A stretch of 64,000 nucleotides of DNA from Paracoccus spongiarum (GTDB taxonomy: Bacteria; Pseudomonadota; Alphaproteobacteria; Rhodobacterales; Rhodobacteraceae): NCBI RefSeq assembly GCF_030732095.1, contig NZ_JAVAMQ010000006.1, positions 62,001 to 126,000 on the forward strand, in the 5' to 3' direction. The position numbers and the translations under genes are program-made. Positions 34,946 to 44,993 of this stretch are shown here, piece after piece. Below the pieces are notes generated by a model. It was not told where the DNA came from. It worked only from the letters and a program-made list of their open reading frames with translations, and searched no databases. Position 1 is the stretch's first letter, and every line of letters begins with the position of its first letter.

Positions 34946-36373
34946 ATGTCGAAAGCAACGGGCTCATTTCGCGACTCAGTGGACCGGATGTTCACCCATG
35001 CCGCCGGGCTGATGGACCTGCCGGCCGGCCTCGAGGAGAAGATCCGGGTCTGCAACTCGACCTATACGGTGCGGTTCGGGGTCCGGTTGCGCGGCGAGAT
35101 CCACACCTTCACGGGCTATCGCTCGGTCCATTCCGAACACATGGAGCCGGTCAAGGGCGGCATCCGCTATTCGCTGGATGTGAGCCAGGACGAGGTCGAG
35201 GCGCTGGCGGCGCTGATGTCCTACAAATGCGCCCTGGTCGAGGTGCCCTTTGGCGGCTCGAAGGGGGGGTTGTGCATCGATCCGCGGGCCTGGAACGAGG
35301 ACGAACTGGAAAAGATCACCCGCCGCTTTACCTATGAGTTGTCGCGGCGCAACCTGATCTCGCCCTCGCAGAACGTTCCGGCGCCCGACATGGGCACGGG
35401 CGAGCGCGAGATGGCCTGGATGGCCGATGCCTACAAGCGGCTGCATCCCGACGACATCAATGCCAAGGCCTGCGTGACCGGCAAGCCGCGCACCGCGGGC
35501 GGCATCGAGGGCCGCGTCGAGGCGACCGGGCGCGGCGTGCAATATGCGCTCCGCGAGTTCTTCCGCCATGACGACGTGATGAAGAAGGCGGGGCTCGAGG
35601 GCACGCTGGCGGGCAAGAAGATCGTCGTGCAGGGCCTGGGCAATGTGGGCTATCACGCGGCGCAGTTCCTGTCGGTCGAGGACAAGGCCCAAATCGTGAC
35701 GGTGATCGAACGCGACGGCGCGATCAGCAACCCGCAGGGCATCAACATCGACGCGCTGCGCGGCCATGTCCTTGCGACCGGGGGCGTGCGCGGCTTTGCC
35801 GGCGGCAGCTATCGCGAGGAGGGGCTGGTCGGGCTCGAGGATGAATGCGACATCCTGATCCCGGCGGCGGTCGAAAGCGTGATCCACACCGGCAATGTCG
35901 ACCGGATCAAGTGCAAGCTGATCATAGAGGCGGCGAACGGGCCGGTGACGGCCGATGCCGACGACGTGCTGAAGCGGCGCGGCGTGGTCATCATTCCCGA
36001 CATGTACGCCAATGCCGGCGGCGTCACCGTGTCCTATTTCGAATGGGTCAAGAACCTGTCGCAGATCAGCCTCGGCCGGCTGGAGCGGCGCCACGAGGAG
36101 GCCCGCGCGCGGATGCTGATCGAGGAGCTGGAGCGCATCTCGGCCGATACCGGCACGCGCTTCACGCTGGCCAAGGGCTTCAAGGAGGAGTTCCTGATCG
36201 GCGCGGACGAGCTGGAACTGGTGCGGTCGGGGCTGGACGACACGATGCGCGAGGCCTTCGGCAAGATGAAGGAGGTGTGGATGACGCATCGGCAGGTCGA
36301 CGACATGCGCACGGCCGCCTATGTGGTGGCGATCCGCAGGATCTCGAATGTCTATGGGTCGCTTGGGCTGTGA
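34946..36373 (+). CDS. Glu/Leu/Phe/Val dehydrogenase family, probable NAD-dependent glutamate dehydrogenase
   Basis: 475 residues. MEPVKGGIRYSLDVSQDEVEALAALMSYKCALVEVPFGGSKGG holds the substrate Lys residues, NVPAPDMGTGEREMAWM the next active-site block, and IVVQGLGNVGYHAAQFLS the Rossmann glycine motif. EAANGPVTADADDVL and VIIPDMYANAGGVTVSYFEWVKN follow. The family oxidatively deaminates glutamate to 2-oxoglutarate or runs the reverse amination. Start ATG 34946 (GGGGGAGAG upstream); the frame opens much earlier but crosses the divergent TetR gene. Confidence 0.94.
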   Translation: MSKATGSFRDSVDRMFTHAAGLMDLPAGLEEKIRVCNSTYTVRFGVRLRGEIHTFTGYRSVHSEHMEPVKGGIRYSLDVSQDEVEALAALMSYKCALVEVPFGGSKGGLCIDPRAWNEDELEKITRRFTYELSRRNLISPSQNVPAPDMGTGEREMAWMADAYKRLHPDDINAKACVTGKPRTAGGIEGRVEATGRGVQYALREFFRHDDVMKKAGLEGTLAGKKIVVQGLGNVGYHAAQFLSVEDKAQIVTVIERDGAISNPQGINIDALRGHVLATGGVRGFAGGSYREEGLVGLEDECDILIPAAVESVIHTGNVDRIKCKLIIEAANGPVTADADDVLKRRGVVIIPDMYANAGGVTVSYFEWVKNLSQISLGRLERRHEEARARMLIEELERISADTGTRFTLAKGFKEEFLIGADELELVRSGLDDTMREAFGKMKEVWMTHRQVDDMRTAAYVVAIRRISNVYGSLGL

Positions 36374-36503
36374 CTGAGACGTAGCGGGACCCGGCTGAGG
36401 CGGCGCGGCAGGCCCGCGGCGCCCTTGCGTCCCGCGATGGTCGGGGGAGCTGCGCCCCCCGGACGCCCTGCATCGGGGCCCTGGTGCGGACCGGGACGGC
36501 GGC

Positions 36504-37244
36504 CTAGATTCCGCTGGCGGCCAGCACGCCGGCGATGACCGGGGCAAGACGCGCGGCCCAGTCGGCCTGCCCCCCGGGCGTGGCGATCAGGTCGTTGCGC
36601 ACCTCGATCAGCACATTGGGGCGGCCATGGGCCAGCGCGTGGCGGTCGATGGAATCGCCTGCCAGATGGCCGTCATAGGGCTGGTTCTCGCCGGTGATCC
36701 AGCCCGCGTCGCGGCAGGCCTGCACCATCGCCGGGCCGAGCCGCGCGTCGCGATGCGAATAGAGGATGCCGACATGCCACGGGCGCGGCGGGCGTCCGCG
36801 CAGCTGCGGGGTGAAGCTGTGGATGGCGCAGATGCAGCGCGCCGGGTGGCGGGCCGCGAGGCGGCCGAGTTCGGCGTGATAGGGCCGGTGCAGCCGCGCG
36901 AGGCGGCGTTCGCGCTCGGCCGCGTCGGCGGCCTTGTTGGCCGGGATCACCGTGCCGTCATAGAGCCGCATCAGCAGGGTCGGGTCGTCCTCGCCGCGGT
37001 TCGGGTCGATCACCAGCCGCGAGAAGGTCGAGAACACCGCCGGCGCGTCCAGTCGGGCGGCCAGATCGCGCGCCAGCCCGGCTGCGCCGACATCATAGGC
37101 GATGTGGCGCGACATGTCGGCGGCGGCGATGCCCAGATCGCCGCCATTGACCCAGTCGGGCACCCGGTTGCTGGCATGATCGCAGGTCACCAGCCAGCGC
37201 GAGCGGCGATCCTCGCCAAGGCTGGTGAAGGCCGTCTCCGTCAT
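36504..37244 (-). CDS. N-formylglutamate amidohydrolase
   Basis: 246 residues from ATG 37244, with AAGGGTGA upstream; ATG 37262 is the alternative. VTCDHASNRVPDW near residue 20 supplies the His/Asn of the zinc site, IDPNRGEDDPTLL and YDGTVIPAN follow, then LARLHRPYHAELGRL and CICAIHSFTPQLRG. It hydrolyses N-formyl-L-glutamate to glutamate and formate, the last step of one histidine-degradation route. No hut genes are adjacent. Tail to tail with gdh, whose substrate is its product; this may be coincidence. Confidence 0.9.
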   Translation of the reverse strand: MTETAFTSLGEDRRSRWLVTCDHASNRVPDWVNGGDLGIAAADMSRHIAYDVGAAGLARDLAARLDAPAVFSTFSRLVIDPNRGEDDPTLLMRLYDGTVIPANKAADAAERERRLARLHRPYHAELGRLAARHPARCICAIHSFTPQLRGRPPRPWHVGILYSHRDARLGPAMVQACRDAGWITGENQPYDGHLAGDSIDRHALAHGRPNVLIEVRNDLIATPGGQADWAARLAPVIAGVLAASGI

Positions 37245-37355
37245 GGCGTTGTCACCCTTCATCTTGCAGGCTGTCTATGCGACGTTGTGTCGGGACGCCA
37301 GTTGCTGCGGGCGCGAAATTGTGGCATTGATAGCGCTAAACCTAGAGGGGACCGG

Positions 37356-38804
37356 ATGATGAGACGACATCGCAACGTGAAGATCGTGGCAACCCTTGGG
37401 CCGGCGTCGTCCACCAAGGAGATGATCCGGGCGCTGTTCGATGCCGGCGCGGATGTGTTCCGCCTCAACATGAGCCACGGCAACCACGACGACCACCGCG
37501 CCCGCTATGACACGATCCGCGCCATCGAGGCCGAGACCGGGCGGCCGATCGCGATCCTCGCCGATCTTCAGGGGCCCAAGCTGCGGGTGGGGCAGTTCGC
37601 GGACGGCGCCCATGATCTGGCCGAGGGCGATTCCTTCCGCTTCGACCTGGACGGCGCCAAGGGTGACCGGACGCGCGTGCAGCTGCCCCATCCCGAGATC
37701 TTCGCCGCGCTGGAACCCGGCAGCGACCTTCTGGTGAATGACGGCAAGATCCGGTTGCGGGTCGAGACATGCGGCGCCGATTTCGCCGATTGCACGGTCA
37801 CGGTCGGCGGCACGATCAGCGATCGCAAGGGCGTTAACGTGCCCGATGTGGTGCTGCCGCTGGCCGCGCTGTCGGACAAGGACCGGGCCGATCTGGAATT
37901 CGCCTGCGAGCTGGGCGTCGACTGGCTGGCGCTGTCCTTCGTGCAGCGGGCCGAGGACGTCGAAGAGGCCAAGACCCTCGCGCGGGGCCGCGCCGCCGTG
38001 CTGTCCAAGATCGAGAAGCCGGCCGCCGTGCGCGCCTTCGACGAGATCCTGAAGGCCTCGGACGGGATCATGGTGGCGCGCGGCGATCTGGGGGTCGAAC
38101 TGCCGGTGCATTCCGTGCCGCCCATCCAGAAACGGCTGGTGCGCCTCTGCCGGGCGGCGGCCAAGCCCGTGATCGTCGCCACGCAGATGCTGGAATCGAT
38201 GATCGAAAGCCCCATGCCGACGCGCGCCGAGGTCAGCGACGTGGCCAACGCGATCTACGAGGGCGCCGATGCGGTGATGCTGTCGGCCGAAAGCGCCGCC
38301 GGATCCTACCCGGTCGAGGCGGTGACCACCATGGACAGCGTCGCACGCTCGGTCGAGGCCGATCCGAACTACCGCTCGATCATCGAGGCGTCGCGCGCGG
38401 CCAAGCTGCACAGCGTCGCCGACGCGATCGTGACCGCCGCCCGCGAGATCGCCGAGACCACCGACGTGGCCGCGATCTGCGCCTTCAGCCAGTCGGGCAC
38501 GACGGTCAGCCTAGTGGCCCGTGAACGCCCCCGCGTGCCGATCATCGCGCTGAGCCCGGTGATGTCCGTCGTCCGCCGGATGGCCCTCACCTGGGGCACG
38601 CATTGCGTCATGACCCCGGTGCTCGGCCGCTTCAAGGAGGCGGTGGTCAACGGCACCCGGGCGGCCCGCGAATTCGGCTTTGCCGACGAGACGCGGCAGG
38701 TCGTGGTGATGGCCGGCGTGCCCTTCAACGTGCCCGGCACCACCAACATCCTGCGCATCGCGCCCTGCGACGAGCGGTTGATTTACGCCAGCGATCCGGA
38801 ATAA
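37356..38804 (+). CDS. pyk: Pyruvate kinase
   Basis: 482 residues. VKIVATLGPASS, RLNMSHGNHDDH, LADLQGPKLRVG, the active-site block VLSKIEKPAAVRAFDEI (catalytic Lys), GIMVARGDLGVELP, MLSAESAAGSYPVEAV and a C-terminal domain ending in GTTNILRIAP. It transfers phosphate from PEP to ADP at the end of glycolysis. ATG 37356 or 37359 both follow AGAGGGGA. Divergent from the N-formylglutamate amidohydrolase. Followed by a small membrane protein and rpmI-rplT. Confidence 0.97.
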   Translation: MMRRHRNVKIVATLGPASSTKEMIRALFDAGADVFRLNMSHGNHDDHRARYDTIRAIEAETGRPIAILADLQGPKLRVGQFADGAHDLAEGDSFRFDLDGAKGDRTRVQLPHPEIFAALEPGSDLLVNDGKIRLRVETCGADFADCTVTVGGTISDRKGVNVPDVVLPLAALSDKDRADLEFACELGVDWLALSFVQRAEDVEEAKTLARGRAAVLSKIEKPAAVRAFDEILKASDGIMVARGDLGVELPVHSVPPIQKRLVRLCRAAAKPVIVATQMLESMIESPMPTRAEVSDVANAIYEGADAVMLSAESAAGSYPVEAVTTMDSVARSVEADPNYRSIIEASRAAKLHSVADAIVTAAREIAETTDVAAICAFSQSGTTVSLVARERPRVPIIALSPVMSVVRRMALTWGTHCVMTPVLGRFKEAVVNGTRAAREFGFADETRQVVVMAGVPFNVPGTTNILRIAPCDERLIYASDPE

Positions 38805-38836
38805 ATCGCCCCAGACAGACAAGAACGGGGACGAGG

Positions 38837-39061
38837 ATGACCGATTACCTGCTGCTGGCCGGCGTGGCGCTGTGCCTGATCTCGGTGGTTGCGGCCATCG
38901 TCCAGCTGATCCGGCTGCAACCGCCGCGCGGGGCCGCGATCATGCTGATCCTGGGGATCGCCGCGATCTTCGCGTCGGCCTATCTGGACCCCGATCCGTT
39001 CCAGCCGCAGGATGTCCTGACGGCCTGGGACAACCTGTCCGCCGAGGCGACGGCGCCCTGA
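38837..39061 (+). CDS. Small membrane protein of unknown function
   Basis: 74 residues with two hydrophobic helices (about 4-24 and 31-48: YLLLAGVALCLISVVAAIVQLI, AAIMLILGIAAIFASAYL) joined by a short Arg/Pro turn. An acidic soluble tail (DPDPFQPQDVLTAWDNLSAEA) follows. Start ATG 38837 has GGGGACGAGG upstream. It is 32 bases after pyk in the same direction. Not recognised as a named family; coding status supported by ribosome site, topology and spacing. Confidence 0.75.
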   Translation: MTDYLLLAGVALCLISVVAAIVQLIRLQPPRGAAIMLILGIAAIFASAYLDPDPFQPQDVLTAWDNLSAEATAP

Positions 39062-39087
39062 CGGACACAGCCCCTTGCCAATCCCCC

Positions 39088-39109
39088 GGCGCGCCCGTAT
39101 ACGGCGCGC
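39088..39109 (+). promoter_or_regulatory. Hairpin in the leader upstream of rpmI
   Basis: GCGCGCC (39089-39095) pairs with GGCGCGC (39103-39109) around CGTATAC. It ends 69 bases before the rpmI ATG and is not followed by a T run, so it is not a standard terminator. In other bacteria L20 or L35 leaders fold for autoregulation; whether this hairpin does so is unknown. Confidence 0.3.
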
Positions 39110-39178
39110 TTCCTGCCCGCGCGTCCGGCCGATATGGCATTGCCGAGGCGCGCGTTCACTCTGACGAAGGAGATGAAA

Positions 39179-39379
39179 ATGCCGAAGATGAAGACCAAGT
39201 CGGCCGCCAAGAAGCGGTTCTCGATGACGGCCACGGGCAAGGTGAAATCCGCCCAGGCCGGCAAGCGCCACGGCATGATCAAGCGCACCACGAAGTTCAT
39301 TCGCGATGCGCGCGGCACCAGCGTCCTGTCGGACGCCGACGCCAAGATCGTCAAGAAATACATGCCCTACAACCGCTGA
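39179..39379 (+). CDS. rpmI: 50S ribosomal protein L35
   Basis: 66 residues: [61 protein letters not shown], a textbook L35. Start ATG 39179 follows AAGGAG; an ATG at 39134 in the same phase is rejected. Directly followed by rplT after 15 bases. infC, normally upstream in many bacteria, is not here. Confidence 0.98.
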   Translation: MPKMKTKSAAKKRFSMTATGKVKSAQAGKRHGMIKRTTKFIRDARGTSVLSDADAKIVKKYMPYNR

Positions 39380-39394
39380 TCCGAGGACTGAACA

Positions 39395-39754
39395 ATGGCA
39401 CGAGTTAAATCCGGCAAGGTGACCCACGCCCGCCACAAGAAGGTTCTGGACAAGGCCAAGGGCTATTATGGCGCCCGCTCGCGGAACTTCCGCACCGCCA
39501 CCCAGGCCGTCGACAAGGCCAACCAGTACGCCACCCGCGACCGCAAGGCCCGCAAGCGCAATTTCCGCGCCCTCTGGATCCAGCGGATCAACGCGGCCGT
39601 CCGTCTGGTCGATGCCGAGATGACCTATTCGCGCTTCATCAACCTGCTGGCCAAGGCCGGCATCGAAGTGGATCGCAAGGTTCTGGCCGATCTGGCCGTG
39701 AACGAACCCGACGCCTTCGGCGCGATCGTGGAAAAGGCCAAGGCCGCCGCCTGA
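39395..39754 (+). CDS. rplT: 50S ribosomal protein L20
   Basis: 119 residues, the universal length. [34 protein letters not shown] and [18 protein letters not shown] are diagnostic. Binds 23S rRNA early in assembly and often represses its own operon by binding the leader. Followed by a strong terminator. Confidence 0.98.
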   Translation: MARVKSGKVTHARHKKVLDKAKGYYGARSRNFRTATQAVDKANQYATRDRKARKRNFRALWIQRINAAVRLVDAEMTYSRFINLLAKAGIEVDRKVLADLAVNEPDAFGAIVEKAKAAA

Positions 39755-39784
39755 GCGCGACGGGCCACGGGCCACGTGATCGAC

Positions 39785-39811
39785 GGGCCCGCGCCTCGGC
39801 GCGGGCCTTTT
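39785..39811 (+). terminator. Rho-independent terminator of rpmI-rplT
   Basis: GGCCCGCG (39786-39793) pairs with CGCGGGCC (39800-39807); loop CCTCGG can close two further pairs. TTTT follows at 39808-39811. Thirty bases after the rplT stop. Confidence 0.88.
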
Positions 39812-39947
39812 GCTTGCGCGCGACACCCGAAAGGCCCGCGCCCCGAGGTCGCATTGAGGCCGGGCCAAGGACCGGATAGGCTTTGCCGATGCACGGTGTT
39901 CCGCAGTCCCCGAAAAGCCTTTCTGTCCTGCCGCGCGGGCGTGGCCA

Positions 39948-41303
39948 ATGATCGCGGTCGAGCCCGATCGTCTGCCGGCGCGCGTCGCCCTTGCGACCAG
40001 GCCGGTCGGAATCCTCGAGACGGTAATGATCGCGCGGCGCAACGTGCTGTCGATCATCCCCGAACTGGCGCTGCGCCAGCCCATCGTGTCCGGCACGACG
40101 GGGATCCGCTGGCACATGGTGATGGACCCCGAAAGCCTGCGACAGATCCTCAAGGAGCGCGTCGAGGACTATCCGAAATCGGTCACCACCAAGCTGATCC
40201 TGAAGCCGGCGGTCGGCGAAAGCCTGTTCGTCGCCGAGGGCGCGCATTGGCGCTGGCAGCGGCGGGCGCTGGCGCCGGCCTTTGCGCATCGTCACGTCAC
40301 CGCGCTGGGGCCGGTGATGACCGCCGCCGCCGAGGCCTCGTGCCGCCGCCTTCTGGCCGCGGGCGGGCCCGTGGACGTGTTCGACGAGACGGTGGCGGCC
40401 ACCTTCGAGGTGATCTCGGATGTCACGCTGTCGGGCGATGCCGCCTTCGATCGCGCCGCGGTTCATCACGCGATCGAGGGCTATATCGCGCAGACCGCCA
40501 AGGTCTCGCTGCTGGACGTGCTGGGCCTGCCGGCCTGGCTGCCGCGTCCGGGGCGGATCCTCGCGGGGGGCGAGTTGCGGCGGATGAAGCGGATGGCCGA
40601 CCGCGCCATTGCCGCCCGTGCCGAGCGTCCGCCCGGTGGTGCGCCCGACCTGCTGGACCTGCTGCTGGATGCAGAGGACCCCGAGACAGGTAGGCGCATG
40701 AGCCGGCCGGAACTGCGCGACAACCTCTTGACCTTCATCGTCGCGGGGCACGAGACGACGGCCCTGACGCTGGCCTGGGCGCTGTATCTGTGCGCCTTCG
40801 ATCCTGCCGTGCAGGATCGTGCGGCGGCCGAGGCGCGGGCGGTCCTGGGCGACCGGGCCGCGACCTCCGAGGATCTGGGCGCGCTGCCCCTGACCCTGCG
40901 CATCGTGAACGAGACGCTGCGGCTGTACCCCCCGGCCGCCTTCCTGTCGCGCACCGCGCAGGCCCGTGACCGGCTGTGCGGGCGCGAGGTCAGGCCGGGC
41001 GACACGGTGATGCTGCCGATCTATGCGCTGCACCGCCACCACCTGCTGTGGGACCGGCCCGAGGCCTTCGATCCCGACCGCTTTGCGACCACGCCCGACC
41101 GCTATGCCTTCCTGCCCTTCGGGGCCGGACCGCGGATCTGCATCGGCGCCAGCTTTGCCCTGCAGGAGGCGGTCATCATCCTCGCCACGCTGCTGGCCCG
41201 GCTGCGCTTCGAGGCTCTGCCCGGTCAGGCGCCAGAACCGCGCATGATCCTGACGCTTCGCCCGCATGGCGGCGTCCGCCTGCGCGTCACCGCCCGCCAA
41301 TGA
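39948..41303 (+). CDS. Cytochrome P450
   Basis: 451 residues. I-helix [14 protein letters not shown] near 265 (oxygen-activation Thr), K-helix [14 protein letters not shown] (ExxR), and heme loop [21 protein letters not shown] with the axial Cys near 400. No membrane anchor, so soluble. C-terminal half resembles bacterial P450s related to the CYP4-like clade. Substrate unknown. No ferredoxin or reductase gene is adjacent, so electrons must come from elsewhere. Its start lies 136 bases after the rplT terminator. Confidence 0.93.
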   Translation: MIAVEPDRLPARVALATRPVGILETVMIARRNVLSIIPELALRQPIVSGTTGIRWHMVMDPESLRQILKERVEDYPKSVTTKLILKPAVGESLFVAEGAHWRWQRRALAPAFAHRHVTALGPVMTAAAEASCRRLLAAGGPVDVFDETVAATFEVISDVTLSGDAAFDRAAVHHAIEGYIAQTAKVSLLDVLGLPAWLPRPGRILAGGELRRMKRMADRAIAARAERPPGGAPDLLDLLLDAEDPETGRRMSRPELRDNLLTFIVAGHETTALTLAWALYLCAFDPAVQDRAAAEARAVLGDRAATSEDLGALPLTLRIVNETLRLYPPAAFLSRTAQARDRLCGREVRPGDTVMLPIYALHRHHLLWDRPEAFDPDRFATTPDRYAFLPFGAGPRICIGASFALQEAVIILATLLARLRFEALPGQAPEPRMILTLRPHGGVRLRVTARQ

Positions 41304-41382
41304 GGCAGATGGGCCGCGCCGCCCTTGAACTGCTCACGCATCCGTTACAGTCTCGGCCCATCCGCATTCAGGAGGCTCATGC

Positions 41383-42789
41383 ATGAACGCGATCATCGAT
41401 TTTCTGAACACGATATTCTGGGGTTACGTGCTGATCTACGGCCTCCTGGCCGTGGGCGTCTATTTCACCGTCAGGCTGGGCTTTATCCAGTTCCGCCACT
41501 TCGCCGAAATGTGGCGTTGTGTGATCGGGTCGGGCGAAACCGACCGCGACGGCATCTCGCCCTTCCAGGCGCTGACCGTCAGCCTTGCCAGCCGCGTCGG
41601 CACCGGCAACATCGCCGGCGTCGCCGTGGCGCTGACCCTGGGCGGGCCGGGCGCGATCTTCTGGATGTGGATGGTGGCGCTGGTCGGCATGGCCACGGCC
41701 TATGCCGAATCGACGCTGGCCCAGCTTTACAAGGTTCACGGTCCCGGCGGCATGTATCGCGGCGGCCCGGCCTACTACATCGCCCGCGGCCTTGGCCAGC
41801 CCTGGCTGGCGGCGATCTTCTCGGTCGCGCTGATCCTGTCCTTCGGGCTGATCTTCAACGCCGTGCAGGCCAATTCCATCGCCGAGGCGGTCGAGCGGTC
41901 GTTCGGCATCAACAAGGCGCTGGTGGGAGTGGCGGTCGCCGCGCTGACGGCGGTGATCATCTTCGGCGGCATCCCGCAGATCGCCCGGGTGGCAGAGAAG
42001 GTCGTGCCGGCGATGGCCGGGCTTTACCTGCTGGCCGCGGTCATCGTGCTGGTGATGAACGCGGGCGAGGTGCCGGGCATCCTCGTCGGCATCGTCAAAT
42101 CCGCATTCGGCCTGCAGGAGGCGGTCGGCGGCGTGGCCGGCGGCGTCATGGCGGCGGCGCTCAACGGGATCAAGCGGGGCCTGTTCTCGAACGAGGCGGG
42201 CATGGGCTCGGCCCCCAACATCGCCGCGGTGGCGACGCCCGACCCGCATCACCCCAGCTCGCAGGGCTTCGTGCAGGCGCTGGGCGTCTTCATCGACACG
42301 CTGCTGATCTGCACCGCGACGGCGGTGATGATCCTGCTGGCCGACGTGATGCCCTCGGCGGAGCTGACCGGGGTGAACCTGACGCAGGCGGCGCTGACCG
42401 ACCACTTCGGCGGCTTCGGCGGCATCTTCGTGGCGATCGCGATCTTCTTCTTCGCCTTCACCTCGATCATCGGGAACTACTCCTATGCCGAGAACGCGGT
42501 TGTCTTCCTGGGCGGCGGAACGACCGGCATCCTGGTGCTGCGCGTCGCCGCGCTGGCCATGGTGATCTGGGGCGCGATGCAGGCGGTCTCGACTGTGTTC
42601 AACTTCGCCGATGCCAGCATGGGGCTGATGGCCACGATCAACCTGATCGCCATTGTCGCGCTGTCGGGCACCATCACCTATGTCACGCGCGACTATGTGC
42701 GCCAGCGCAAGTCCGGGCAGGAGCCCAAGTTCCACATCGCCGACCACCCCGAGATCGCGCCGGGCGTGACCCGCGAGATCTGGAAATAG
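41383..42789 (+). CDS. Alanine/sodium symporter (AGCS family)
   Basis: 468 residues with about ten to eleven membrane helices. Signatures: SLASRVGTGNIAGVAVALTLGGPGAIFWMW, GPGGMYRGGPAYYIARGLG, GLFSNEAGMGSAPNIAAVA and FFAFTSIIGNYSYAENA. Imports alanine or glycine with sodium. GGAGG stands seven bases before ATG 41383. Monocistronic, ended by its own terminator. Confidence 0.95.
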   Translation: MNAIIDFLNTIFWGYVLIYGLLAVGVYFTVRLGFIQFRHFAEMWRCVIGSGETDRDGISPFQALTVSLASRVGTGNIAGVAVALTLGGPGAIFWMWMVALVGMATAYAESTLAQLYKVHGPGGMYRGGPAYYIARGLGQPWLAAIFSVALILSFGLIFNAVQANSIAEAVERSFGINKALVGVAVAALTAVIIFGGIPQIARVAEKVVPAMAGLYLLAAVIVLVMNAGEVPGILVGIVKSAFGLQEAVGGVAGGVMAAALNGIKRGLFSNEAGMGSAPNIAAVATPDPHHPSSQGFVQALGVFIDTLLICTATAVMILLADVMPSAELTGVNLTQAALTDHFGGFGGIFVAIAIFFFAFTSIIGNYSYAENAVVFLGGGTTGILVLRVAALAMVIWGAMQAVSTVFNFADASMGLMATINLIAIVALSGTITYVTRDYVRQRKSGQEPKFHIADHPEIAPGVTREIWK

Positions 42790-42797
42790 CGACCCCG

Positions 42798-42830
42798 CCT
42801 CGGCCCCCGCTGGGGGGCCGAGGCTTTCCC
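42798..42830 (+). terminator. Terminator after the alanine symporter gene
   Basis: CCTCGGCCCCC (42798-42808) pairs with GGGGGCCGAGG (42813-42823), loop GCTG, followed by CTTTCCC. Strong 11-bp stem, modest T run. Nine bases after the symporter stop. Confidence 0.8.
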
Positions 42831-42883
42831 CCGGACGGCCAAGATGCTAACGCATGCCCCGACCCGCACGCATAGGCATGACG

Positions 42884-43963
42884 ATGGACGACCTGACCCC
42901 CCTGCGCCAGCAATGGCTTGACCGCATCACTTCGGCCGCCGATCCCGCCGCCATCGAGGAGGTGCGCCTTGCCGCCCTTGGCAAGAAGGGCGAGATCAGC
43001 CTGAAGATGCGCGAACTGGGCCGGATGAGCGCCGAGGAACGCCAGACCACCGGCAAGGCGCTGAACGCCCTGCGCGACGAGATCGAGGCCGCCCTGCGCG
43101 CCCGCAAGGCCAGCCTCGACGATGCCGCGCTGGAGGCCCGCCTCGCCGGCGAATGGCTTGACGTGACGCTGCCCGGCCGGCCGCGCCCGCAAGGCACGAT
43201 CCACCCGGTCAGTCAGGTTATGGACGAGGTGACGGCGATCTTCGCCGACATGGGCTTTGCCGTGGCCGAGGGCCCGCAGGTCGAGACGGACTGGTACAAT
43301 TTCGACGCGCTGAACATCGCCCCCGAACATCCTGCCCGGCAGGAGATGGACACCTTCTACCTGCACCGCGCGCCGGGCGACGACCGCCCGCCGCATGTGC
43401 TGCGCACCCATACCAGCCCGGTCCAGATCCGCGCCATGCAGGACCAGGGCGCCCCGATCCGGGTGATCGCGCCGGGCCGCGTCTACCGGATGGACATGGA
43501 CCAGACGCACACGCCGATGTTCCACCAGATCGAGGGCCTGGCGATCGACCGCGACATTTCCATGGCGCAGCTGAAATGGACGCTGGAGGAGTTCTTCAGC
43601 GCCTATTTCGGCACGCCGGTCAGGACCCGTTTCCGCGCCAGCCATTTCCCCTTCACGGAACCCTCGGCCGAGGTCGACATCCAGTGTTCCTGGGAGGGCG
43701 GCACGCTGAAGGTCGGGCAGGGCGATGGCTGGCTCGAGGTCCTCGGCTCGGGGATGGTGCATCCGCATGTGCTGCGCTCGGGCGGGATCGACCCCGACGA
43801 GTGGCAGGGCTTTGCGTTCGGCATGGGCATCGACCGGATCGCGATGCTGAAATACGGCATCCCCGACCTGCGCGCCTTCTTCGAAAGCGATCTGCGCTGG
43901 CTGCGGCATTTCGGCTTCATGCCGGGCGACGTGCCCAGCGTCGCGGGCGGCCTGAACCGCTAG
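42884..43963 (+). CDS. pheS: Phenylalanine-tRNA ligase alpha subunit
   Basis: 359 residues from ATG 42884 ([14 protein letters not shown] 42878 and 42854 are alternatives). N-terminal coiled coil (1-85) contacts tRNA. Class II motifs: [19 protein letters not shown] (1), [23 protein letters not shown] (2) and [36 protein letters not shown] (3). It charges tRNA-Phe together with PheT. pheT is not next to it; the rest of the window lacks it, so it must lie elsewhere. Confidence 0.97.
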   Translation: MDDLTPLRQQWLDRITSAADPAAIEEVRLAALGKKGEISLKMRELGRMSAEERQTTGKALNALRDEIEAALRARKASLDDAALEARLAGEWLDVTLPGRPRPQGTIHPVSQVMDEVTAIFADMGFAVAEGPQVETDWYNFDALNIAPEHPARQEMDTFYLHRAPGDDRPPHVLRTHTSPVQIRAMQDQGAPIRVIAPGRVYRMDMDQTHTPMFHQIEGLAIDRDISMAQLKWTLEEFFSAYFGTPVRTRFRASHFPFTEPSAEVDIQCSWEGGTLKVGQGDGWLEVLGSGMVHPHVLRSGGIDPDEWQGFAFGMGIDRIAMLKYGIPDLRAFFESDLRWLRHFGFMPGDVPSVAGGLNR

Positions 43964-43989
43964 CGATCGGGGCGCCGCGCGGGCCTCTC

Positions 43990-44715
43990 TCAGCGCCGGA
44001 CCTGCGGGATGCGGCTTTGCCGGTAGACCGCGGCCGGATGCGGCGGGTGGCCCGCGGTCCGCGCCCAGTAGCCCGGCCCGCCGCGCCGCGCGAACAGCGG
44101 CAGGCACAGCAGCACCCCCGCCGCAAAGCCGCCCGCATGGGCCCAGTAGGCGACACCACCCTGATCGCTGCTGATCGAGAAGCCGCCGAAGATCTGGAAG
44201 GCGAACCACAGGCCCAGCATGATCCAGGCGGGCAGGGTGAAGACCTTGAAGAAGATCACGAAGATCGCCACCACATCGACCCTTGCGCGCGGGAACATCA
44301 GCAGATAGCCCCCCATCACCCCGGCGATGGCGCCGGATGCGCCCACCATCGGCACGCTGGAGCCGGGATCGGCCGCAATCTGGGCGGCGGCTGCCGCAAG
44401 GCCCGCGGCAAGGTAGAACAGCAGGAAGCCGGCATGGCCCATCTGCTCTTCCAGATTGTCGCCGAAGATCCACAGGAACAGCATGTTGCCGCCCAGATGC
44501 AGCAGCCCGGCATGCAGGAACATATGGGTTCCAAGGCCCCACAGATAGTCGCCCTGCGTCACCGCCACCGGATACAGCGCGAGGCGCGCGAACAGCATCT
44601 GCGCATCCTCGGTCTGCGGCAGGGTCAGCAGATACATGGCGATATTGGCCAGAATCAGCAGCCAGGTGACGACCGGCGTCTGCTGCGAGGGGTTGTGATC
44701 TCGGATCGGAAACAT
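43990..44715 (-). CDS. Rhomboid family intramembrane serine protease
   Basis: 241 residues with six to seven membrane segments. Catalytic Ser in VGASGAIAGVMGGYL and catalytic His in YWAHAGGFAAGVL; THMFLHAGLLHLGGNMLFLWIFGDN is the conserved L1/TM2 block. It cleaves membrane proteins within the bilayer; substrates unknown. Start ATG 44715 (MFPIRDHNPS) is the usual alphaproteobacterial N-terminus. Convergent with pheS. Confidence 0.94.
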   Translation of the reverse strand: MFPIRDHNPSQQTPVVTWLLILANIAMYLLTLPQTEDAQMLFARLALYPVAVTQGDYLWGLGTHMFLHAGLLHLGGNMLFLWIFGDNLEEQMGHAGFLLFYLAAGLAAAAAQIAADPGSSVPMVGASGAIAGVMGGYLLMFPRARVDVVAIFVIFFKVFTLPAWIMLGLWFAFQIFGGFSISSDQGGVAYWAHAGGFAAGVLLCLPLFARRGGPGYWARTAGHPPHPAAVYRQSRIPQVRR

Positions 44716-44993
44716 CGGGGTCCGCCTGCTGGAAGGATGCGGCAGGACGCGTGGCCCGCCCGGGGCCGCAGCATCGCCGCTTGCGCCCCCGCGCGCAAGG
44801 CCGCGTTGTCGCGGCGGGGGCTGCCTGCGCCGGCTGCGACACCTGCGGCAACGGGCTTTATGGCAAAACCCCGCCGGACAGGCTATAGGGCGACGGCGGA
44901 ACCGGCCAGGGACGCATCGCCGGGGCGGCGCGGCGGCAAAACGATCGACAGCGGGCGGCACGGCTGCCGCTCAGGAAAGGCAGGGTGCAGGCC

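Noticed and set aside
36627..37355. Upstream extension of the pyruvate kinase frame
   Set aside because: It lies opposite the N-formylglutamate amidohydrolase gene, and the conserved pyruvate kinase N-terminus begins at 37356 after a good ribosome site.
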